Assembly: GCA_026416055.1 (NCBI GenBank)
Contig: JAOAFX010000010.1
Location: forward strand, 1-38,360
Source of the DNA: Caldifarciminota bacterium
GTDB lineage: Bacteria > Hydrothermota > Tepidihabitantia > SM23-42 > JAOAFX01
Direction: 5' to 3'
Length of the DNA stretch: 38,360 bases
This document shows positions 33,907 to 38,360 of this stretch, in pieces. How positions within the stretch are numbered: position 1 is the stretch's first letter; every line of letters begins with the position of its first letter. The notes below the pieces were generated by a model that was not told the origin of the DNA, did no database searches, and was given only the letters and a program-made list of their open reading frames with translations. Made by a program: the position numbers and the translations under genes.

Positions 33907-33934
33907 ATTATAGTGATTTTTCTGAGAATGTCAA
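33907..33934 (-). promoter_or_regulatory. Promoter of the murA operon
   Basis: On the minus strand TTGACA (33934-33929), 16-bp spacer, TATAAT (33912-33907), both perfect. The ATG of murA begins 7 nt later, at the expected +1. It is divergent from the tRNA-Cys promoter; the two -35 boxes are 12 bp apart. Confidence 0.88.
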
Positions 33935-33946
33935 TAATACCGGCGC

Positions 33947-33974
33947 TTGACTTTATCGAGTTTTTAAATATACT
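33947..33974 (+). promoter_or_regulatory. Promoter of tRNA-Cys
   Basis: TTGACT (33947-33952), 16-bp spacer, TATACT (33969-33974). The tRNA starts 12 bases after the -10 box. Confidence 0.83.
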
Positions 33975-33985
33975 TTCAATAACAG

Positions 33986-34057
33986 GGCGGCATAGCCAAG
34001 TAGCAAGGCGGCGGTCTGCAAAACCGCTATTCGCCGGTGCAAATCCGGCTGCCGCCT
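33986..34057 (+). tRNA. tRNA-Cys (anticodon GCA)
   Basis: A complete cloverleaf: acceptor GGCGGCA/TGCCGCC, D stem GCC/GGC, anticodon stem GCGGT/ACCGC around loop CTGCAAA (anticodon GCA), and T arm GCCGG-TGCAAAT-CCGGC. The discriminator is T, the identity base of tRNA-Cys. CCA is not encoded. Confidence 0.96.
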
Positions 34058-34110
34058 CTATCTTTGATTAACCTGCAAAAACTATCAAAATGCACAATTT
34101 GATGCTGTAT

Positions 34111-34175
34111 CGCAAACCTGAAGGGTTGCCCTGCATTTTTATTATTTCTGATGTAGGGCAGGGCTTTAGGCCCGC
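34111..34175. repeat. Double-hairpin intergenic repeat (copy C)
   Basis: It has a degenerate GCAAACCTGAAGGGTTGC hairpin, a spacer like ATTTTTATTATTTCTGA, then GTAGGGCAGGGCTTTAGGCCCGC. Order and spacer match the left segment of copy A (2958-3022). It lies between tRNA-Cys and the end of tatC. Nothing else is recognisable in 34058-34110. Confidence 0.8.
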
Positions 34176-34232
34176 AAATCTAGGTCAAATACAGATTAGG
34201 GTCTCGTTTATCGTTTAAATTTAAAATTCAAA

Positions 34233-34252
34233 AGTTAAATGTGCTTTTAACT
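34233..34252 (-). terminator. AT-rich hairpin after tatC, terminator-like
   Basis: On the minus strand AGTTAAA and TTTAACT pair (7 bp, 6-nt loop) and are followed by TTTTGAATTTT. It starts 5 bases after the tatC stop codon, the right place to end the nnrD-tatC operon. The stem is weak. Confidence 0.5.
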
Positions 34253-34257
34253 ATTGA

Positions 34258-34974
34258 CTATTTTTTCTTACCACCGGTTATTCTTGCCAGTAGGATTCCC
34301 GTTTCAATTAATAGTATCAAAGGAATAGATATTAAAAGTAGCGTAAACATATCACCGGTCGGTGTGATTATTGCAGAAATGACCAGTACACCAACAATAA
34401 ATTCTGCTCGATGTCTGGTCAATGTTTTTGCGTCTACAATCCCCAATTTCACTAAAAAGAATACTATTAAAGGCAATTGAAAAAGAAAACCACTACCAAT
34501 TGCACACCAGAAGATAAATTCAAGAATTTTATTGATATTCATTATCGGTTTAATATTTTCGGTACCAAAAGAAAAGAAAAATTTCAAACCGAGGGGTATC
34601 AGGATAAAAAAAGCAAATGCAAGCCCAATTAAAAACAATATTATGCCAGAAATCAAGAAAGGTATTGAAACCTGTTGTTCTTTTCTGGTCAAACCCGGAC
34701 CGATGAATGCCCAGGTCTGATAGAGAATAATGGGAAAAGCAAGAAATACACCTGAAAATATTGCAACTTTTATATTTACCACAAATGCCTCAGTCGGCGA
34801 AAAGAAATAAGCGGTCTCGACATTTGTCCAGTCAATAATGAAACTTAAAATCTTGCGGGAAAAGAAAAAACTTATTATTGAAAAGATTAAAACAAAAAAA
34901 ATTGAAATCAAAATTCTTTTTCTTAGTTCTTCAAGATGTTCAATAAAGGGAGCCTGTTTTTCTTTCAGATACAC
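34258..34974 (-). CDS. tatC: Sec-independent protein translocase subunit TatC
   Basis: A 238-residue protein with six transmembrane helices, the twin-arginine signal receptor in the cytoplasmic membrane. Diagnostic are PFIEHLEELRKRILIS at the N-terminus, SPTEAFVVNIKVA, YQTWAFIGPGLTRKEQ and ISAIITPTGDMFTLLLISIPLILLIE. It starts at GTG, one base after the stop of the preceding gene, with only GAGG very close to the start; no better start is seen. No tatA/tatB lies within the window, so partners are elsewhere. It is last in the nnrD operon. Confidence 0.96.
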   Translation of the reverse strand: MYLKEKQAPFIEHLEELRKRILISIFFVLIFSIISFFFSRKILSFIIDWTNVETAYFFSPTEAFVVNIKVAIFSGVFLAFPIILYQTWAFIGPGLTRKEQQVSIPFLISGIILFLIGLAFAFFILIPLGLKFFFSFGTENIKPIMNINKILEFIFWCAIGSGFLFQLPLIVFFLVKLGIVDAKTLTRHRAEFIVGVLVISAIITPTGDMFTLLLISIPLILLIETGILLARITGGKKK

Positions 34975-34975
34975 C

Positions 34976-36457
34976 TCAGTCGCGATATTTTAGTGGAAGG
35001 CGATAAATTTTTTCATCTGAGATTGCGATAATATTCTCAGCCACGATCGCAACATAATCATATTTTATGCGTGGAAGATTATATACGGGATTATACGCCT
35101 GGGTCTCCGGATTGAAATAATTTATTCCTGAACCAGTTGCGCAGTATAAAACTTTACCATCAGAATCGATATCATAGATATTGAAGTAAGGCAAGGCGAT
35201 AGTCAGTGTATCATTCTCTTTACCGATTGAGTCATTAGGTATGGTGTATCTTATCAATTGATTTTCATGGGTGAGGAAATAAAAACTGGACTTCAGTGCA
35301 CATATATCTTTCGTGCCACAGGGCAATATTTGAAACCACCGGTCCAGTTTACGGTCAAATCTATATGTAGCAAACTCGCCGCCGACAAATATTTGTCCAT
35401 TTGAAGGATAAATAAAATATACTGGATAGCGGTCGGGTCCAAAAGGGAATGGCTCATCAGTTTCTTTAAGAATCTTATACATACCATTTTTTGTTCCCAC
35501 ATAAATGTACACTCCATCATGGTTAATCGTTATAATGTTATTTTTCAAATGCGTTATTGGTGTTGAAACTACACCACTCACCTTTGCGATTTGATTACCA
35601 AAAGAGATAAGAAACTCACCATCAAGAAACAGAAAATCCCCGGGTTTATTTAAAAGCCGGAAATAGCACCAATTTTTTCTGTCTCCAGTCGATAGAAAAG
35701 AGATGCCTGCCTCAGATATGAAATAGTAATCTGTTCCAATTTTTTTCAATCTTAAGTTACGGGTGGTGAGCGGACCGTAAATGATTCTTTCCTTTGTCAG
35801 GGATATTTTATTATATCTTAAAATTCCATACTGATCAGTGCCTACATATAGATACATTCCATCGTCATGCAGAGCGGTAATCTCATATTGGTGGAACGGA
35901 TTATTGGTTACCTTCAAATCGTCCTGATAAAAATAAGGGGTAAGAAATACATAGTTATTCAACTGTTTCTTATCAAAACACCTGTACCAGATGACATCTT
36001 CAGGGAAATTGGATACAACCTCTAAATTTCCACTGTTTCTTTCCAGCGCATATTTTTTCTGTGATGAAATGTACACACTCTCAGCAGTAAAACCAAGGCC
36101 ATTTATTATACTGTTAAACTTATATTCACGGACGCTACCAAGGCTAATATTATAACGAATGATTGTATTGACACTCGAAACCCAGAGTTCATCATAAAAT
36201 GGGTCATAGGCAACGAGTGAAATTTCCTGACTGAAATACGTAGTTCGTAACAAGTTAAAATTGTTTTTGTCAAATATCAAAAGATAGTTATCACTTATCG
36301 CGAAGATTTTATCTAAAGATGTGGCAATAGACTTAATCCGACCCAGAGGAGGGATTATTTCATAATGGTCTAAAAATATGTTCTTCGGATATATCTCAAG
36401 TGCCTGAAGATTGACTGTAATCAAAAATATAAAAGCCAAAGATATTTTCTTAACCAT
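34976..36457 (-). CDS. Secreted beta-propeller-like protein of unknown function
   Basis: About 493 residues with a signal peptide (KKISLAFIFLITVNLQA, cleavage near residue 19) and a body of repeated short strands of the type D-G-x-x-L/Y-Y-V/C-G-T/A-x-x-G-I/M-x-R/K (for example DDGMYLYVGTDQYGILRYNK, then YIYVGTKNGMYKI, and VLYCATGSGINYFN). This resembles the two-component-regulator/NHL-type propellers found in exported proteins. No catalytic motif is visible. The start is ATG at 36457, overlapping the nnrD stop (TGATG), or GTG at 36460. The position between nnrD and tatC looks like operon convenience rather than function. Confidence 0.75.
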   Translation of the reverse strand: MVKKISLAFIFLITVNLQALEIYPKNIFLDHYEIIPPLGRIKSIATSLDKIFAISDNYLLIFDKNNFNLLRTTYFSQEISLVAYDPFYDELWVSSVNTIIRYNISLGSVREYKFNSIINGLGFTAESVYISSQKKYALERNSGNLEVVSNFPEDVIWYRCFDKKQLNNYVFLTPYFYQDDLKVTNNPFHQYEITALHDDGMYLYVGTDQYGILRYNKISLTKERIIYGPLTTRNLRLKKIGTDYYFISEAGISFLSTGDRKNWCYFRLLNKPGDFLFLDGEFLISFGNQIAKVSGVVSTPITHLKNNIITINHDGVYIYVGTKNGMYKILKETDEPFPFGPDRYPVYFIYPSNGQIFVGGEFATYRFDRKLDRWFQILPCGTKDICALKSSFYFLTHENQLIRYTIPNDSIGKENDTLTIALPYFNIYDIDSDGKVLYCATGSGINYFNPETQAYNPVYNLPRIKYDYVAIVAENIIAISDEKIYRLPLKYRD

Positions 36458-38019
36458 CACATTTGTTCTTTTTCATATTCCCGATTTAAAATATAATTCA
36501 AACTCTTTGGAATATAATCAATCAAATCACCAGCAATTAGTGAATATTCATTGTATTCTTTAACAAAGAGGTCCGCAGAAAGACCATGAAGGAATACACC
36601 ACCGATTGCTGAAGAAATCGCTGTTAAACCCTGTGCAAGCAGACCACCGATCATCCCGACAAGGACATCGCCACTTCCTGCTGTCGCCAGACCCGAATTT
36701 CCTGTCGGGTTTACATAGACTTCTCCAAAAGGTGATGCAACGACTGTCGGTGCACCTTTCAAAATCAAAATTCCACCAAATTCTTTTGCATATCTCATTG
36801 CAATATCAATCCTTTCTTCGTTAATTTTCTGAATAGGTAGTCCGGTCAGTCTTGATAATTCGCCAGGATGCGGGGTCAGGATAAAATCAGTTTTGATTTT
36901 TTTAAATATTTTTGTATCCCGGCTGATGATATTGAGGGCATCGGCATCCACGATAATCGGAACCTTAATTTGCGGCAATAAATTCATCACAAACTGAGCA
37001 GTCTCATTATTTGTAGTCAACCCCGGACCGATTATCACCACATCAGTCTTGTCCATCAAAGAAAGGATTGTATCGATCGCTTCCACGCTTATGGTTTCTT
37101 CAGTGGTCTGCTTGAGTGGTACTTTTACAACTTCAAGAAGTTTTGCCTCAAGGCTGTCCATAATCCCTTCAGGTGCTGCAAGACGCACCAGACCCGCGCC
37201 GGTTCTTAAGCAGGATATTGAAGCCATTGCCGCCGCTCCAGAGAATCCCCGGGCACCAGCGATTATCAAAACCTGTCCAAAAGTACCTTTATTACCTGCG
37301 GGGTCACGGAAGGGCAAAAGACGATATACGTCATCAAAATCTACAATGCGTGGAAATCCTTTATCAATCAATTCATAGGGCACACCAATATCAATCAAAT
37401 AGATATCTCCACAAAATGCCCTGCCTGGATATAAATAATTCCCCCGTTTTGGTAGACACATTGTTGCCGTAGCATCAGCAATGACACAGGACTCTTCAAA
37501 CCTTCCTGTATCACCATTAATACCCGAAGGAATATCAACAGAAAAAACAAAGGCACCACTATTATTTATCAGCTTTATCGCTTCAAGAAAAATCCCTTCT
37601 GGCTTCCCTTTAAATCCTGTGCCAAAGATTGCGTCAACAACACAGTCATATCTGGCGTTTTGAAATATTTTTTTCAGTTTTGGGATAGAATTGACTTCAA
37701 TTATATCAAATTTTGCCTTTTTTATGATTTGATAATTCAAAAGTGCATCACCTTTAAGTTCATCTCCCCTGCCCAGCAATACTACTTTCACATTACTACC
37801 ATTATTTCTAAGATGCCTAGCAATAACAAACCCATCCCCACCATTATTTCCCTTTCCGCAAACAACCAGAACATTAAGTCCATTAAGGTCAAAGTATTCA
37901 CCCAGTACATCAACACTTCCCCTGCCTGCATTCTCCATTAATACCATCCCGGGAATTTTCAAAACTTCCTGCGCCCATTTATCTATCTTCTGCATTTCCT
38001 GATTATTTACCAGACGCAT
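36457..38019 (-). CDS. nnrD: Bifunctional NAD(P)H-hydrate epimerase / ADP-dependent dehydratase
   Basis: A 520-residue fusion repairing damaged NAD(P)H hydrates in the cytoplasm. N-terminal NnrE/YjeF_N domain (about 1-215): MDNxG-type opening (VLMENAGRGSVDVL), CGKGNNGGDGFVIARHL and VDAIFGTGFKG, then VDIPSGINGDTG. C-terminal NnrD/carbohydrate-kinase-like domain (about 225-510): GTFGQVLIIAGARGFSGAAAM, VIIGPGLTTN, DADALNII, LTPHPGELSRL and the catalytic-loop NSGLATAGSGDVLVGMIGGL. It is first in an operon with the propeller-like protein and tatC. The ATG is 6 nt after its -10 box, so the mRNA is probably leaderless. Confidence 0.96.
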   Translation of the reverse strand: MRLVNNQEMQKIDKWAQEVLKIPGMVLMENAGRGSVDVLGEYFDLNGLNVLVVCGKGNNGGDGFVIARHLRNNGSNVKVVLLGRGDELKGDALLNYQIIKKAKFDIIEVNSIPKLKKIFQNARYDCVVDAIFGTGFKGKPEGIFLEAIKLINNSGAFVFSVDIPSGINGDTGRFEESCVIADATATMCLPKRGNYLYPGRAFCGDIYLIDIGVPYELIDKGFPRIVDFDDVYRLLPFRDPAGNKGTFGQVLIIAGARGFSGAAAMASISCLRTGAGLVRLAAPEGIMDSLEAKLLEVVKVPLKQTTEETISVEAIDTILSLMDKTDVVIIGPGLTTNNETAQFVMNLLPQIKVPIIVDADALNIISRDTKIFKKIKTDFILTPHPGELSRLTGLPIQKINEERIDIAMRYAKEFGGILILKGAPTVVASPFGEVYVNPTGNSGLATAGSGDVLVGMIGGLLAQGLTAISSAIGGVFLHGLSADLFVKEYNEYSLIAGDLIDYIPKSLNYILNREYEKEQM

Positions 38020-38025
38020 AATTCA

Positions 38026-38053
38026 ATTTTATAAAAAAAAATAATAAAGTCAA
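38026..38053 (-). promoter_or_regulatory. Promoter of the nnrD-tatC operon
   Basis: On the minus strand TTGACT (38053-38048), 16-bp spacer, TAAAAT (38031-38026). Only 6 nt separate the -10 box from the ATG at 38019, which places the start codon at +1. Confidence 0.82.
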
Positions 38054-38238
38054 TACGTGGATTAATAAAATACAGGAGGGGCGTCCAGTGCTGAGGGAAT
38101 GTAGTGGCAGCGTTTATGCAATAATTTTTTTGAGTAAACTCGACTATTTTAGCCGGAGCCATTATACCTTTTTGCTTTTAATAAGGAGACGGACGATGGA
38201 CTATAAGAATCACTTCACACACACATCAATTCTGACCC

Positions 38239-38266
38239 TTGACTTTTTATTACCAACGATTAAAAT
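38239..38266 (+). promoter_or_regulatory. Promoter of the repeat-bearing gene at the right edge
   Basis: TTGACT (38239-38244), 16-bp spacer, TAAAAT (38261-38266). Transcription would start near 38273, at the Shine-Dalgarno AGGAG (38274-38278), and the ATG follows at 38284. Bases 38054-38238 hold no gene that I can support apart from a competing ATG at 38196 (see findings). Confidence 0.78.
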
Positions 38267-38283
38267 ATTATACAGGAGCGAGT

Positions 38284-38360
38284 ATGTCTTATCTTATCTT
38301 ATCTTATCTTATCTTATCTTATTTATCACCACCCATAAATCCGAAAATAATCATCGGCAA
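38284..38360 (+). CDS. Start of an unknown gene with a TCTTA repeat in its first codons (partial)
   Basis: The ATG is preceded by AGGAG with 5-nt spacing and a consensus promoter, and the frame stays open to the edge. It reads MSYLILSYLILSYLSPPINP: the first 35 bases after ATG are seven perfect TCTTA units, translated as the hydrophobic five-residue period SYLIL. The hydrophobic start could be a signal peptide. Since the unit is 5 bp, gain or loss of one unit shifts the frame. A different ATG at 38196, with AAGGAG 7 nt upstream, opens an overlapping frame that also crosses the repeat and stays open. Which frame is the gene cannot be decided from 77 bases. Confidence 0.45.
   Translation, partial: MSYLILSYLILSYLSPPINPKIIIG
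38287..38321 (+). repeat. Pentanucleotide tandem repeat (TCTTA)7
   Basis: Seven perfect, uninterrupted TCTTA units, starting at the codon after the ATG at 38284. None of the three plus-strand frames of the unit contains a stop, so the tract can be crossed in any frame. Confidence 0.97.

Noticed and set aside
34058-34257. A gene or RNA between tRNA-Cys and tatC
   Set aside because: There are no open frames with a start signal; the stretch is repeat copy C plus AT-rich sequence and the tatC-side hairpin.

Overview
The window looks like chromosomal DNA of an uncultured, AT-rich bacterium of the FCB-related candidate phyla, most likely candidate division WOR-3 (Stahlbacteria) or a close relative. 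This is an inference from gene content: a very large SprA/Sov-type outer-membrane protein (T9SS translocon family), a paired active/inactive M16 peptidase operon, TMTC-like membrane/TPR proteins and a complete lack of phage or plasmid genes. No rRNA is present, so the placement is not proven.

Layout. 1-2.9 kb: the end of an HD-GYP protein, facing an M16 peptidase pair on the minus strand. 2.9-12.5 kb, plus strand: short-chain prenyl synthase, dxs, the 1812-residue SprA-like barrel, a secreted M28-like protein and a ComEA-like helix-hairpin-helix protein. 12.6-14.5 kb: two sugar-type ABC permeases without their ATPase or binding protein, and a small unknown protein. 14.5-20.7 kb: tRNA-Val(GAC), CdsZ-like zinc-ribbon protein, RNase HI, TrkH/KtrB and TrkA/KtrA, a TPR protein, a YtcJ-like amidohydrolase and a YihY/BrkB membrane protein. 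20.7-22.8 kb, minus: TMTC-like TPR protein. 22.8-23.5 kb: non-coding, holding a 546-bp MITE-like element. 23.5-29.5 kb, plus: HD protein, glyQ, glyS, aspS, recO. 29.5-29.75 kb: a candidate small RNA gene on the minus strand. 29.75-33.9 kb, minus operon: murA, ispG, a glutamine amidotransferase and an Xaa-Pro peptidase. 33.99 kb: tRNA-Cys(GCA). 34.2-38.0 kb, minus operon: nnrE-nnrD fusion, a secreted propeller-like protein and tatC. The last 80 bases hold the start of a gene whose first codons are a (TCTTA)7 repeat.

How the genes work together. dxs, ispG and the prenyl synthase belong to the MEP/isoprenoid route; murA supplies peptidoglycan; TrkH/TrkA form a potassium uptake system; glyQ/glyS/aspS charge tRNAs; tatC and SprA belong to protein export.

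The most striking non-coding signal is a uniform promoter class. Eleven sites carry TTGAC(A/T), a spacer of exactly 16 bp, and a TATAAT-like box (nine of them in front of genes or tRNAs, one in front of a small ORF at trkA, one driving the candidate small RNA). A twelfth is weaker. At several genes the ATG lies only 6-10 nt after the -10 box with no Shine-Dalgarno sequence, which points to leaderless or nearly leaderless mRNAs. Other points of note are an apparent ATT start codon for aspS, a strand-asymmetric 17-bp hairpin behind a perfect promoter (candidate sRNA), a MITE with terminal inverted repeats and a 7-bp duplication, a family of double-hairpin intergenic repeats, and the pentanucleotide tract that could switch a gene by slippage.
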